From assembly GCA_021733645.1 (NCBI GenBank), contig JAHREJ010000009.1, positions 42,623 through 106,622 on the forward strand: 64,000 nt of DNA. Direction: 5' to 3'. The translations under genes and the position numbers were made by a program. The notes under the pieces were generated by a model. It worked only from the letters and a program-made list of their open reading frames with translations. It made no database searches and had not been told where the DNA came from. This DNA comes from Bacillus subtilis subsp. subtilis. GTDB lineage: Bacteria; Pseudomonadota; Gammaproteobacteria; Xanthomonadales; Xanthomonadaceae. Shown one piece after another: positions 1-7,964 of the stretch (position 1 is its first letter; the number at the start of each line of letters is the position of its first letter).

Positions 1-863
1 GACACCAGGTTGAACGCGCCCATGGCAATGATCAGCGAGAGCAGGATGCCCATGACCACTTTTTCCATGCGCAGCGAGTGATACAGGTTGGCGTTCTGCT
101 GGGTCCAGTCGCTCACCCGGTAGCCGCCGCCGAGCGCATGGGCCAGGTCCAGGCCCACGTCCAGCGCCTTGTCCATGTTATGCAGCTTCAGGCGGACCCC
201 GGTTACCCCGTCCATGCGCAATACGCGCTCCAGGTCGGCCATGTTGGCAAACGCCACGCCTTTGTCGATTTCGTTGTAGCCGGCTTCAAAAATGCCGCTG
301 ACGGTAAAGCGCTTCAGCCGCGGCATCGCCCCGACCGGGGTGCCTTGCACTTCGGCCAGGGTCACCAGCACGGTATCGCCGACATCCACGCCCAGCCAGA
401 TCGCCAGTTCCTTGCCCACCAGCAGGTTGTAGCTGCCGGGGGTGAGGCTGTCGAAGCTGCCCTTGACCAGCTTCTGGTTGATGACCGACACGCCCGGCTC
501 CAGCGCCGGGTCGATGCCCTGCACGATCGCGCCCTGCACGCGCGGGCCGCTGAGCATGGCCTGGATCTCGATGTAGGGCGCCGCGCCGGCCACGCGAGGA
601 TCCCGCTTGGCGGTGTCCACCGCGCGCTGCCAGTCCGACATCGGTGCGCCGTCGCTGGTGATGGTGGTATGGGCGGTCATCTGCAGCAGGCGGTCCCGGA
701 TTTCCTTCTGGAAGCCACTCATCACCGCCAACGTGGTGATCAGCACGGTCACGCCCAGCGCGATACCCAGGATGGAGGCCATCGAGATGAAGGAGATGAA
801 GCCGTTGCGGCGCTTGGCGCGCAGATAGCGCAGACCGATCGAAACAGGTATGGGTTTGAACAT
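1..863 (-). CDS. lolC: LolC/LolE-type lipoprotein-releasing permease (partial)
   Basis: Inner-membrane permease of the LolCDE ABC transporter, which extracts outer-membrane lipoproteins and hands them to LolA. The visible part is the N-terminal 287 codons; the C-terminal membrane half lies beyond the window edge. The protein opens MFKPIPVSIGLRYLRAKRRN, then has a hydrophobic first membrane segment (about residues 24-48, SMASILGIALGVTVLITTLA) and a long periplasmic MacB-like domain with PYIEIQAMLSG and the paired glycines typical of the family. A second hydrophobic stretch begins at the edge (MGILLSLIIAMGAFNLV). The start follows ygfX by 23 bases. LolC and LolE are hard to tell apart from this half, so the letter is tentative; a lolD ATPase would be expected just outside. 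Confidence 0.88.
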   Translation of the reverse strand, partial: MFKPIPVSIGLRYLRAKRRNGFISFISMASILGIALGVTVLITTLAVMSGFQKEIRDRLLQMTAHTTITSDGAPMSDWQRAVDTAKRDPRVAGAAPYIEIQAMLSGPRVQGAIVQGIDPALEPGVSVINQKLVKGSFDSLTPGSYNLLVGKELAIWLGVDVGDTVLVTLAEVQGTPVGAMPRLKRFTVSGIFEAGYNEIDKGVAFANMADLERVLRMDGVTGVRLKLHNMDKALDVGLDLAHALGGGYRVSDWTQQNANLYHSLRMEKVVMGILLSLIIAMGAFNLV

Positions 864-886
864 GCAGGTGCGCCGGACAATTCAGG

Positions 887-1336
887 CTATGGTGCCACTG
901 CTGGACGTGAACGGGAAATGCAGCGTGCACGGACGGCCAGTCGCAGTTCACGTCGTTGTGCAGGGGCCAGCGTATCGGGCCAGAACAGCCGCCACTGGCG
1001 GCGTCCGTGCTGGCGCCACGCCAGTTGCAGCAGCACGCCCCGATCGGACAGCCGCAGGTCCTGGACCGGTTGGCCGTCTACCCACGCCGGCGATTCGCCA
1101 GGGGGTATCACGATGGACTGGACGGGCATGCCGCCGTACCGCCATGCACCGGTTGCGCCCCACCCCAGTGCCAATATCACGGCGGGCCAGCGCCAACTGT
1201 CGGTCAGTTCGATGCTGTACACCGCCCACGGCAACAGCGCGGTGATCAGCCATTGCGCGCCGCATTGCCAGCGCGAGGGGCGCCACTCAAGCCGGCAGGG
1301 CGCGGATCCGGGCGATGAGCGCGGCGGGCTGGGCAT
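887..1336 (-). CDS. ygfX: YgfX (CptA) family small membrane protein
   Basis: About 149 residues with two adjacent hydrophobic segments near the N-terminus ([14 protein letters not shown] and [16 protein letters not shown]) and a C-terminal soluble part ending [20 protein letters not shown], the usual YgfX layout. In enterobacteria YgfX is encoded next to SdhE and has been described as a membrane partner or toxin-like protein affecting FtsZ and MreB; its role here is not provable. The ATG chosen overlaps the end of sdhE by 50 bases and is preceded by GAGGA eight bases upstream. A longer frame exists but would run deep into sdhE. The sdhE-ygfX pairing matches the conserved neighbourhood. Confidence 0.75.
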   Translation of the reverse strand: MPSPPRSSPGSAPCRLEWRPSRWQCGAQWLITALLPWAVYSIELTDSWRWPAVILALGWGATGAWRYGGMPVQSIVIPPGESPAWVDGQPVQDLRLSDRGVLLQLAWRQHGRRQWRLFWPDTLAPAQRRELRLAVRARCISRSRPAVAP

Positions 1337-1535
1337 GCGGGCATTCCTCGTAACCCATGAACCAGCGCCACAACTTATCGTCTTCACTTTCCAGCAGGAA
1401 CAGGAATACCGCGCGTTCTTCGGTAGGGGCCTGCAGCCAGCAGCGGTCCAGATAGCGGCCGAACAGCTGGTCCAGTTCGCGCATGCCGCGCCGGCAGCGC
1501 CAGCGCAGTTTCTTCAGTTCGGTGGCTTCGTCCAT
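1287..1535 (-). CDS. sdhE: SdhE, FAD assembly factor for succinate dehydrogenase
   Basis: An 82-residue protein of the SdhE (YgfY, DUF339) family. It binds SdhA and promotes covalent attachment of FAD to the flavoprotein in the cytoplasm. The signature RGMRELD near residue 16 contains the RGxxE motif needed for flavinylation, followed by [18 protein letters not shown] as in the five-helix family fold. Length equals the family norm. It is the first gene after sdhB on the same strand, separated by about 170 bases filled with short palindromic repeats, so it may be cotranscribed with sdhCDAB or depend on read-through past those hairpins. Confidence 0.93.
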   Translation of the reverse strand: MDEATELKKLRWRCRRGMRELDQLFGRYLDRCWLQAPTEERAVFLFLLESEDDKLWRWFMGYEECPHAQPAALIARIRALPA

Positions 1536-1554
1536 CGGTGGGGCTCCTTAAACA

Positions 1555-1685
1555 GCAAAGCCGAGCATGGCTCGGCTCTACCTTGGTGCAAAGCCGGGCA
1601 TGGCTCGGCTCTACCTTGGTGCAAAGCCGGGCATGGCTCGGCTCTGCCGTTTCGATCGTCTGCAAAGCCGAGCATGGTTCGGCCC
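1555..1685. repeat. Tandem SMAG-type palindromic repeats (four copies)
   Basis: Three copies at a 33-base period (starting 1555, 1588, 1621) and a diverged fourth (about 1662-1685). Each is a palindrome of the form GCCGAGCATGGCTCGGC with GTAG at the minus-strand 5' end, which is the layout of Stenotrophomonas SMAG/REP elements. They sit between sdhB and sdhE and could form RNA hairpins that stabilise the upstream sdh message or reduce expression downstream. Arms vary (GAGC versus GGGC), so the copies did not arise solely by one recent duplication. Confidence 0.9.
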
Positions 1686-1703
1686 TGACGGTCGAGGCGT
1701 CGA

Positions 1704-2489
1704 TCAGGCGCGGCGCGCCATCATCAGCTTCTTGATCTCGGCAATGGCCAAGGCCGGGTTCAGGCCCTTCGGGCAGGTCCGCGAGCAGTTCATGATGGTG
1801 TGGCAGCGGTACAGCTTGAACGGGTCTTCCAGCTCGTCCAGGCGCGCACCGGTGTCTTCATCGCGCGAGTCGATGATCCAGCGGTAGGCCTGCAGCAGGA
1901 TCGCCGGGCCCAGGTAGCGCTCGCCGTTCCACCAGTAGCTCGGGCAGCTGGTGGAGCAGCATGCGCACAGGATGCACTCGTACAGGCCGTCCAGCTTCTT
2001 GCGGTCTTCCGGCGACTGCAGGCGCTCGCGATCCGGCGGCGGCGGGGTCTGGGTGCGGATCCACGGCTTGATCGAGGCGTACTGCGCGTAGAAGTGGGTC
2101 AGGTCCGGCACCAGGTCCTTGACCACGCTCATGTGCGGCAGCGGGTAGATCGGCACTTCAGCCTTGCCGCAATCGGCGATGGCGCGGGTGCAGGCCAGCG
2201 TGTTGGTGCCGTCGATGTTCATCGCGCACGAACCGCAGATGCCTTCACGGCACGAACGGCGGAAGGTCAGGGTCGGATCGACCTCGTTCTTGATCTTGAT
2301 CAGCGCGTCCAGGACCATCGGGCCGCAGCTGTCCAGATCGATCTCGTAGGTATCGGTCCGCGGGTTGCTGTCGTCGTCGGGACTCCAGCGGTAGATCTTG
2401 AAAGTGCGCGTGTTCTTCGCACCGCTCTTGGCGGGGAAGTGCTTGCCCTTTCCGATCTTGGAATTCTTGGGGAGGGAAAACTCGGCCAT
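1704..2489 (-). CDS. sdhB: Succinate dehydrogenase iron-sulfur subunit
   Basis: Electron-transfer subunit of complex II: passes electrons from SdhA FAD to quinone through [2Fe-2S], [4Fe-4S] and [3Fe-4S] clusters. The N-terminal ferredoxin domain has C80-REGI-C85-GS-C88 with a later Cys in NTLAC. The C-terminal domain has [16 protein letters not shown] and [11 protein letters not shown]. Length 261 residues, normal for the family. The ATG giving [11 protein letters not shown] was chosen; an upstream in-frame extension has no family support. It is the last subunit gene of the sdhCDAB set, about 160 bases after sdhA. Confidence 0.97.
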   Translation of the reverse strand: MAEFSLPKNSKIGKGKHFPAKSGAKNTRTFKIYRWSPDDDSNPRTDTYEIDLDSCGPMVLDALIKIKNEVDPTLTFRRSCREGICGSCAMNIDGTNTLACTRAIADCGKAEVPIYPLPHMSVVKDLVPDLTHFYAQYASIKPWIRTQTPPPPDRERLQSPEDRKKLDGLYECILCACCSTSCPSYWWNGERYLGPAILLQAYRWIIDSRDEDTGARLDELEDPFKLYRCHTIMNCSRTCPKGLNPALAIAEIKKLMMARRA

Positions 2490-2505
2490 GGCTGTTCTCG
2501 TTGGC

Positions 2506-2640
2506 TCAGGCGGCTCGCGCTGCAATGCAGGCGCGGCTTGCACGGAAGATGAGGAAGTCGACGCCGCCGGCCAGCGGCGCGCGCACCACCGCGCCCGGAA
2601 GGGCGAAGTGGCTGGCAGGCGCTGCGTGGCCGGAGGTCAT
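2506..2640 (-). CDS. Possible 44-residue small protein between sdhA and sdhB
   Basis: A short frame fills most of the 160-base gap between sdhA and sdhB, starting 12 bases after the sdhA stop. It begins [19 protein letters not shown] and ends [18 protein letters not shown] about eight bases before the ATG could serve as a ribosome binding site. The protein is rich in Ala and Arg with no recognisable domain. I do not recognise it with certainty; it could be a genuine small protein translated with the operon or chance coding in GC-rich DNA. An sdhA-sdhB gap of this size is larger than elsewhere in the operon, which gives mild support. Confidence 0.35.
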   Translation of the reverse strand: MTSGHAAPASHFALPGAVVRAPLAGGVDFLIFRASRACIAARAA

Positions 2641-2652
2641 GCCGCAGGTCTC

Positions 2653-4443
2653 TTAGTACACGCGCGGCTTCGGCGGCACCACGTCCACGTCCTTGCTCAA
2701 CGTGTACATGTGCACCGGGCGATAGTCGAAGCTGCACTTGCCCTTGTCGTCGACGTTGACCAGCGTGTGCTTCTGCCAGTTGACGTCGTCGCGGTCGGGG
2801 AAGTCCTCATGCGCATGCGCGCCACGGCTTTCCTTGCGCTGTTCGGCCGAATTGATCGTCGCCACCGCGTTGAGCAGCAGGTTGTTCAGCTCGTAGGTTT
2901 CGATCAGGTCCGAGTTCCACACCAGCGAACGGTCGGTGACCTTGACGTCCTGGAAGGAGTCGAAGATCTCGGCCATCTTGCTGCAGCCCTCTTCCAGCGT
3001 CTTGCTGGTACGGAACACCGCTGCGTCGTTCTGCATGGTGCGCTGCATGTTGTCGCGGATGACCGAGGTCGGGGTGTCGCCGTTGGCGTAGCGCAGCTTG
3101 TCGAGCAGGCCCAGGGCCTTGTCGCAGGCATCGGACGGCAGCATCTTGTGCGGCGCGCCGGACTTGATGGTTTCCGCGCAGCGGTTGGCCACCGCACGGC
3201 CGAACACCACCAGGTCCAGCAGCGAGTTGGAGCCCAGGCGGTTGGCGCCATGCACCGACACGCAGGCTGCTTCGCCGATGGCGTACAGGCCCGGGACCAC
3301 GGCATCGTTGTTGTCGCCCAGCTTGCGCACGACTTCGCCGTGGTAGTTGGTCGGGATGCCGCCCATGTTGTAGTGCACGGTCGGAATGACCGGGATCGGC
3401 TGCGAGTGCACATCGACGCCGGCGAAGATCCGCGCGCTTTCGGCGATACCCGGCAGCTTGTCGTCGATCACGCCCGGGCCGAGGTGGGTCAGGTCGAGCA
3501 GGATGTGGTCCTTGTGCTCGCCGACGCCGCGGCCTTCACGGATTTCGATGGTCATCGAACGCGACACCACGTCGCGCGAGGCCAGGTCCTTGTAGTGCGG
3601 TGCATAGCGCTCCATGAAGCGCTCGCCGTTGCTGTTGCGCAGGATGCCGCCTTCGCCACGCACGCCTTCGGTGATCAGGCAGCCCGCGCCGTAGATACCG
3701 GTCGGGTGGAACTGCACGAACTCCATGTCCTGCATCGGCAGGCCGGCACGCATGACCAGACCGCCGCCGTCGCCGGTGCAGGTGTGGGCCGAGGTGGCGC
3801 TGAAGTAGGCGCGACCGTAGCCGCCGGTGGCCAGCACCACGCCGTGGGCGCGGAACAGGTGCAGCGAGCCGTCGGCCATGTCCAGGGCGAGCACGCCGCG
3901 GCAGACGCCTTCGTCATCGAAGATCAGGTCGAGCGCGAAGTACTCGATCATGAAGCGCGCGTTGTGGGCCAGCGACTGCTGGTACAGCGTGTGCAGCATG
4001 GCGTGGCCGGTACGGTCGGCGGCCGCGCAGGTGCGCTGCGCGGACGGGCCTTCGCCGTACTTGGTGGTCATGCCGCCGAACGGGCGCTGGTAGATCTTGC
4101 CTTCTTCGGTACGGCTGAACGGCACACCGTAGTGTTCCAGTTCGATGATGGCCGGAATCGCTTCGCGGCACATGTACTCGATGGCGTCCTGGTCACCCAG
4201 CCAATCCGAGCCCTTGATGGTGTCGAAGAAGTGGTAGCGCCAGTCGTCCTCGCCCATGTTGCCCAGCGCGGCGGAAATACCCCCCTGCGCGGCCACGGTA
4301 TGCGAACGGGTCGGGAAGACCTTGGTCAGGCAGACGGTCTGCAGGCCCTTGGCGGCAAGACCGAACGTAGCGCGCAGGCCAGCACCGCCGGCGCCGACCA
4401 CGACCATGTCGTACTTGTGTTCCGTAATCTTGTAAGCGGACAT
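2653..4443 (-). CDS. sdhA: Succinate dehydrogenase flavoprotein subunit
   Basis: Oxidises succinate to fumarate on the cytoplasmic face of complex II. At 596 residues it matches the family. The N-terminus has the dinucleotide-binding [16 protein letters not shown] (about residues 16-31), then [10 protein letters not shown] with the His that carries covalent [23 protein letters not shown] and the Arg/His-rich capping region (about 240-300) hold the substrate site, and [20 protein letters not shown] is the second FAD contact. The C-terminal helical domain includes [16 protein letters not shown]. It follows sdhD by about 30 bases; SdhE, encoded downstream, should flavinylate it. Confidence 0.98.
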   Translation of the reverse strand: MSAYKITEHKYDMVVVGAGGAGLRATFGLAAKGLQTVCLTKVFPTRSHTVAAQGGISAALGNMGEDDWRYHFFDTIKGSDWLGDQDAIEYMCREAIPAIIELEHYGVPFSRTEEGKIYQRPFGGMTTKYGEGPSAQRTCAAADRTGHAMLHTLYQQSLAHNARFMIEYFALDLIFDDEGVCRGVLALDMADGSLHLFRAHGVVLATGGYGRAYFSATSAHTCTGDGGGLVMRAGLPMQDMEFVQFHPTGIYGAGCLITEGVRGEGGILRNSNGERFMERYAPHYKDLASRDVVSRSMTIEIREGRGVGEHKDHILLDLTHLGPGVIDDKLPGIAESARIFAGVDVHSQPIPVIPTVHYNMGGIPTNYHGEVVRKLGDNNDAVVPGLYAIGEAACVSVHGANRLGSNSLLDLVVFGRAVANRCAETIKSGAPHKMLPSDACDKALGLLDKLRYANGDTPTSVIRDNMQRTMQNDAAVFRTSKTLEEGCSKMAEIFDSFQDVKVTDRSLVWNSDLIETYELNNLLLNAVATINSAEQRKESRGAHAHEDFPDRDDVNWQKHTLVNVDDKGKCSFDYRPVHMYTLSKDVDVVPPKPRVY

Positions 4444-4474
4444 CTAATCTGGATTCCTGTCTTGGTGCCTGGAC

Positions 4475-4861
4475 TCAGGCAACGCCGAGCGCAATGCGGG
4501 CGACCGCAAACACACTGACGATCGCGCCGAGCACGGCGATGAACTTCACCGTGGTCTGCAGCGCCAGGGCCAGCAGCGAGTTGTGGATGTAGTCTTCCAG
4601 CACGACCTGCAGGCCGAGCTGGGCGTGCCAGAACATCGCGACCAGGAAGCCGACCAGCAGCACCGCGTTCCACGGCTTGGACACCGCGTCGGTGGCGGTC
4701 ACGTAATCGGCGCCGATCAGGCCCAACACGAACACCAGGAACCACACGGTCAGGCCGACCAGCGCGGTGGCGGTCAGGCGCTGCATCACGAAGTGCTCGG
4801 TGCCGGTCTTGGCGGCGCCAAGCCCGCGCACGTTCTTCAACGGGGTACGGAACTTGTTCAT
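4475..4861 (-). CDS. sdhD: Succinate dehydrogenase membrane anchor SdhD
   Basis: 128-residue hydrophobic anchor subunit with three membrane helices (about VGLTVWFLVFVLGLIGADYV, NAVLLVGFLVAMFWHAQLGL and FIAVLGAIVSVFAVARIA). With SdhC it holds haem b and the ubiquinone site. WHAQLGLQVVLEDYIH carries the His and the Asp-Tyr pair typical of the SdhD haem and quinone region. The ATG was chosen because it overlaps the sdhC stop in the usual ATGA arrangement and gives the family N-terminus MNKFRTPLKNVRGLG. Confidence 0.94.
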   Translation of the reverse strand: MNKFRTPLKNVRGLGAAKTGTEHFVMQRLTATALVGLTVWFLVFVLGLIGADYVTATDAVSKPWNAVLLVGFLVAMFWHAQLGLQVVLEDYIHNSLLALALQTTVKFIAVLGAIVSVFAVARIALGVA

Positions 4862-5250
4862 GCGGCGGCTCCGGCGAAGACATAGGCCCAGACCAGCGCG
4901 GTGATCACCAGGCTGGCGAAGACCGAGATCCAGCTGCTGCGCACGAAGGCCGGGATGGAAAAGCCGATCGCGAAGTCCTGCACGATATGGCGCAGGCCGT
5001 TGCACAGGTGGTAGGCAAACGACCACGTCCATGCAAACAGGAACAACTTGCCGTACCAGCTGCCGGCCTGGCCGGTGAAGCAGTTCCAGGATTCAGGACC
5101 CATCATCAGGGCGAGCAGGCCGCCGGCGATGATCAGGGCTCCAACAGACAGAAAGATGCCGGACGCTCGATGCAGGATCGAGGTGGCCATCTGAATCTGC
5201 CAGCGATACACCTGAAGGTGCGGGGAAAGGGGACGTTCTCTGGCGGCCAT
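4858..5250 (-). CDS. sdhC: Succinate dehydrogenase cytochrome b556 subunit SdhC
   Basis: 130-residue membrane anchor. After the soluble N-terminus RPLSPHLQVYRWQIQMATSI comes the signature HRASGIFLS, with the Ser and Arg region that lines the quinone pocket, then SFAYHLCNGLRHIVQD containing the axial haem His. Three membrane helices are visible. The start at MAARERPLSPHLQVY fits the family; the frame stays open far upstream into the SDHAF4 gene, but that part is not SdhC-like. Start and stop overlaps tie it to sdhD. Confidence 0.94.
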   Translation of the reverse strand: MAARERPLSPHLQVYRWQIQMATSILHRASGIFLSVGALIIAGGLLALMMGPESWNCFTGQAGSWYGKLFLFAWTWSFAYHLCNGLRHIVQDFAIGFSIPAFVRSSWISVFASLVITALVWAYVFAGAAA

Positions 5251-5306
5251 TCGCTGGGCTCGTTGTCTCGGCTGGGCGGCGTAATGCCGCGTTGGCTCAA
5301 TGCTGA

Positions 5307-5480
5307 TCAGAAATCGATGCAGCGTCCGTTTTTTTCCCAATCTCCATACCGCACCGGATCGAGTCCGCCGCGGCCGCCAATCTCCACCGGCACAGCGGGG
5401 GTCTCGGGAAGCGGCTGCTTCTCGATAACCTGCGGTGCTTCGGAGTCTGCATCTGGAGTGGGGGTTGTTTGGCCTATCAT
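5307..5480 (-). CDS. SDHAF4-like (DUF1674) succinate dehydrogenase assembly factor
   Basis: A 57-residue protein whose C-terminus reads GGLDPVRYGDWEKNGRCIDF, the conserved block of DUF1674/SDHAF4. In eukaryotes SDHAF4 binds flavinylated SdhA and shields it until SdhB joins. The N-terminal half is low-complexity and Pro/Glu-rich, as in family members. It lies 56 bases before sdhC, so it probably leads the sdh operon. The ATG giving MIGQTTPTPDADSE is preferred; a TTG seven codons earlier is possible. The 5' end nearly abuts the divergent ygfZ, so both promoters must lie in about 40 bases or overlap coding sequence. Confidence 0.85.
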   Translation of the reverse strand: MIGQTTPTPDADSEAPQVIEKQPLPETPAVPVEIGGRGGLDPVRYGDWEKNGRCIDF

Positions 5481-5519
5481 GGGTGGTCTCGCAACGCACA
5501 AATTTTAGACCCCGTTCAC

Positions 5520-6383
5520 GTGCCTGACAACCTGCCCATGGAATTCAACGGTTTTCCGCGCCTCTCCGGTCACCAGCTACTCAGCCTGGAGGGCACCGAT
5601 GCGGCCGCGTTCGCCCACGCCCAGTTTTCAAGCGATGTCACTGCCCTGCCCGTCCGGCATTGGCAGTGGAGCGCCTGGCTGAGTGCCAAAGGCCGCACCA
5701 TTGCTGTGTTCCAGCTGATCCGGGTGGACCCGGAGCGCGTGCTGGTGGTCCTCGCTGACGGCGATGCCGATGCGATTGCGTCGCAATTGCAGCGTTTTGT
5801 ATTCCGCCGCAAGGTCAAGATCGCGGTCCGCCAGGACCTGGTCGTGGCCGGCAGCTTCACTGCGCCCGACGCTGCCGTTGGCGCAGCAATCGCGGTTCAC
5901 GGTGAGACGCTGGAGCTGGATATGGGCAGCGACGCGCTGCCGCGGACGCTGCGGATTGCCCCCTCGCACGCCGACATGGCGGCCGATGATGCTGGCTTCG
6001 CGCTGGCGTGGCGCCAGTCCGATCTGCGCTATGGCCTACCGCGGCTGGACGTGGCCCAGCGCGAACAATGGACCCCGCAGCAGCTGGGCCTGGATCGCTT
6101 GAACGGCTACAGCGTCAAGAAGGGCTGCTACCCCGGCCAGGAAATCGTGGCGCGCACTCATTTCCTGGGCAAGGCCAAGCGCGCCTTGCAGCTGCTGCGC
6201 GTGGCCGACGGTACCGCCAGCGGCGCGCAGGTCCAGCAGAATGGCGCAGCCATCGGCACGGTGGCCAGCGTGGCCGGGGACCTGGCGCTGGCGGTGCTGC
6301 CGCTGGAGATCGCCCCCGACCCGTTGTCGGTGGACGGCCTCGAGGCCGTGCCCCTGCCGTTGCTGGATGGCCTGGCCCGGTAA
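5520..6383 (+). CDS. ygfZ: YgfZ/GcvT-domain folate-binding protein for Fe-S cluster repair
   Basis: Tetrahydrofolate-dependent protein (IBA57 family) that helps build or repair certain Fe-S enzymes. The family signature KKGCYPGQEIVARTHFLGKA with its essential Cys is near residue 200. The GcvT-like N-terminal domain includes LSAKGRTIAVFQLIR. Length about 287 residues. The start is uncertain: a GTG (VPDNLPMEF) is taken, while an ATG six codons later is also possible, and neither has a clear ribosome binding site. Its position opposite the sdh genes is apt because SdhB carries three Fe-S clusters. Confidence 0.88.
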   Translation: MPDNLPMEFNGFPRLSGHQLLSLEGTDAAAFAHAQFSSDVTALPVRHWQWSAWLSAKGRTIAVFQLIRVDPERVLVVLADGDADAIASQLQRFVFRRKVKIAVRQDLVVAGSFTAPDAAVGAAIAVHGETLELDMGSDALPRTLRIAPSHADMAADDAGFALAWRQSDLRYGLPRLDVAQREQWTPQQLGLDRLNGYSVKKGCYPGQEIVARTHFLGKAKRALQLLRVADGTASGAQVQQNGAAIGTVASVAGDLALAVLPLEIAPDPLSVDGLEAVPLPLLDGLAR

Positions 6384-6390
6384 TGACCGG

Positions 6391-6414
6391 TGGAGCCGGG
6401 CTGTGCCCGGCTGC
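6391..6414 (+). repeat. SMAG-like palindrome after ygfZ
   Basis: Sequence GTGGAGCCGGGCTGTGCCCG followed by GCTG, a variant of the SMAG hairpin (GTGG instead of GTAG). It starts seven bases after the ygfZ stop and lies between two convergent genes, a typical REP position. Confidence 0.7.
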
Positions 6415-6515
6415 CCCCACGGCGAACAAGCCGCGGCCCGCGCCTGCCGGTTCGGTGGGCTGAACCGAGGCGCACGGAAGACCACCAGCAGGATCAGGTG
6501 CTCAATGCGCTGCTT

Positions 6516-7610
6516 TCATCCCGCCGCGTTCAACCGCTCGCCGCTCTCCGCATCGAAGAAGTGCAATCCCTTGGGATGGATCGCCACGCGGAGGGTCTCG
6601 CCCACCGCCGGCAACGCCTGCGGCGCCACCCGCATCACCAGCGCCTGACCGCCACTGGTCATGTTGACGAAGATTTCGTTGCCGACCGGCTCGATGCCGT
6701 CGATGGTCGCCTCAAAGCCGGTTGCATCGTCGGCCGCCGCCGGCTGCAGGTGCTCCGGGCGCACGCCCACCGCCAGCGTCCTGCCGATCCAGGCCGGGTC
6801 AACCGTGGCCTGGCCCAGCGGCGCGGTCAGCTGCGCCTCCTGCACCACCACGCCGCTCTCGCTGCGCTGCAGGGTGCCACGCAGCACGTTCATCGCCGGG
6901 CTGCCCAGGAAGCCGGCCACGAACAGGTTGGCCGGGCGGTCGTAGAGGGCCATCGGCGTATCGATCTGCTGGATCACGCCGTCCTTGAGCACCACGATGC
7001 GCTGGCCCAGGGTCATTGCCTCCACCTGGTCGTGGGTGACGTAGATCATGGTGGTACCCAGCTTGCGGTGCAGCTGCGCGATTTCGGTACGCACGCTGTG
7101 GCGCAGCTTGGCATCCAGGTTGGACAGCGGCTCATCCAGCAGGAATACCGCCGGCTCGCGCACCAGCGCCCGGCCCAGTGCCACGCGCTGGCGCTGGCCG
7201 CCGGACATCGCCTTGGGCAGCTTGTCCAGCATATCGGTCAGGCCCAGCGTCTCGGCCGCCTCGCCCACGCGCCTGGCGATGGTGGCTTTGTCGTGCCCAC
7301 GCAGCTTCAGGCCAAAGGCCAGGTTCTCGGCCACGGTCATGTGCGGGTACAGCGCATAGCTCTGGAACACCATGGCGATGTCACGATCCTTCGGCGCCAC
7401 GTCGTTGACCACGCGATCACCGATGGTCAGCGTGCCACCACTGATCTCCTCCAGGCCGGCCACCATGCGCAGCAAGGTCGACTTGCCGCACCCGGACGGC
7501 CCGACCAGCACCATCAACTCGCCATCGGCCACTTCGAAGGTCGCGCCCTGGACGGCCACCTGGCCGTTGTCGTAGACCTTGCGCACGCCCTGCAACTGCA
7601 CTTTTGCCAT
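6516..7610 (-). CDS. Sugar ABC transporter ATPase of the MalK/UgpC/MsmX class
   Basis: 364-residue cytoplasmic ATPase that powers CUT1-type sugar importers. Walker A GPSGCGKST (about residues 37-45), Q-loop VFQSYALYPHMTVAENL, signature MSGGQRQRVALGRAL, Walker B VFLLDEPLSNLDAKL and switch YVTHDQVEAM are all intact. A C-terminal OB/TOBE regulatory domain follows (GVRPEHLQPA...). The ATG beginning MAKVQLQGVRKVYDNG is the family start. No permease or binding-protein gene is adjacent, so it is an orphan ATPase that may serve transporters encoded elsewhere. It diverges from zwf across a region with a LacI-like operator, which suggests co-regulation with glucose catabolism. Confidence 0.9.
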   Translation of the reverse strand: MAKVQLQGVRKVYDNGQVAVQGATFEVADGELMVLVGPSGCGKSTLLRMVAGLEEISGGTLTIGDRVVNDVAPKDRDIAMVFQSYALYPHMTVAENLAFGLKLRGHDKATIARRVGEAAETLGLTDMLDKLPKAMSGGQRQRVALGRALVREPAVFLLDEPLSNLDAKLRHSVRTEIAQLHRKLGTTMIYVTHDQVEAMTLGQRIVVLKDGVIQQIDTPMALYDRPANLFVAGFLGSPAMNVLRGTLQRSESGVVVQEAQLTAPLGQATVDPAWIGRTLAVGVRPEHLQPAAADDATGFEATIDGIEPVGNEIFVNMTSGGQALVMRVAPQALPAVGETLRVAIHPKGLHFFDAESGERLNAAG

Positions 7611-7743
7611 ATCACCCATTCCAGTCCGCCCGCTGCCGGGCTGTTGATGCGGAACTGCCTTCGGCCCTCCCGATGGCAGGTCGATGGCGTGGTGCCGCAT
7701 GACGGCGACCACTGCAATCGAATACAGTCTGCGCATTCTGCCA

Positions 7744-7757
7744 TGTAAACGTTTTCA
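7744..7757. promoter_or_regulatory. Probable LacI/GalR-family operator
   Basis: TGTAAACGTTTTCA is a near-perfect palindrome centred on the CG of AACGTT, with six of seven half-site pairs matching. The AAACGTTT core with TG/CA flanks is the classic LacI/GalR-family form. It is embedded in a longer interrupted repeat TGCCA...TGGCA. It lies about 135 bases before the ATPase start and 210 before zwf, so it could control either or both. The regulator is not in the window. Confidence 0.65.
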
Positions 7758-7929
7758 CGTGGCAGTATCCGTTGGTCGGTCATGACCGCGACGCTTCGGG
7801 AGGCACACAGTTTCCCGATCCGCCCCGTGCATGCCCCATGATGCGCTGGCCCGGCGCCTGTTCATGTTGCAACTGCAGCACCGGACACCCTGCCCAGCTG
7901 GACCCCCGAGAACATAGACGAGAAGCGAT

Positions 7930-7943
7930 TGACAACGATGTCA
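7930..7943. promoter_or_regulatory. Candidate operator palindrome immediately upstream of zwf
   Basis: TGACAACGATGTCA has six of seven symmetric pairs and lies 21 bases before the zwf ATG. Its placement would let a repressor block transcription start or translation initiation. The regulator is unknown to me; chance occurrence of a 14-base palindrome cannot be excluded. Confidence 0.4.
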
Positions 7944-7964
7944 CCCGGATCTGAAACTCGAGCG

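Larger units (their letters stand above)
7611..7964. promoter_or_regulatory. Divergent control region between the ABC ATPase gene and zwf
   Basis: 354 bases with no convincing gene. It holds two palindromes, one in the middle and one just before zwf (listed separately), and presumably both promoters. A short open frame on the plus strand inside it has no family features or ribosome binding site and was not called. Confidence 0.7.

Noticed and set aside
887..1535. SdhE/YgfX as a toxin-antitoxin pair (CptBA)
   Set aside because: The RGxxE flavinylation motif and proximity to sdhCDAB favour a complex II maturation role; nothing in the sequence demands a toxin system.
1555..1685. Regular 33-base repeats resembling a CRISPR array
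   Set aside because: The repeats are palindromic SMAG units with six-base intervals, there are no unique spacers, and no cas genes are present.
2398..4518. A 706-codon open frame opposite sdhA
   Set aside because: Shadow of sdhA; no recognisable domain and no ribosome binding site.
7772..7954. A 60-codon frame in the ATPase-zwf control region
   Set aside because: Non-ATG start, no ribosome binding site, Cys/Pro-rich random composition and overlap with the regulatory palindrome near zwf.
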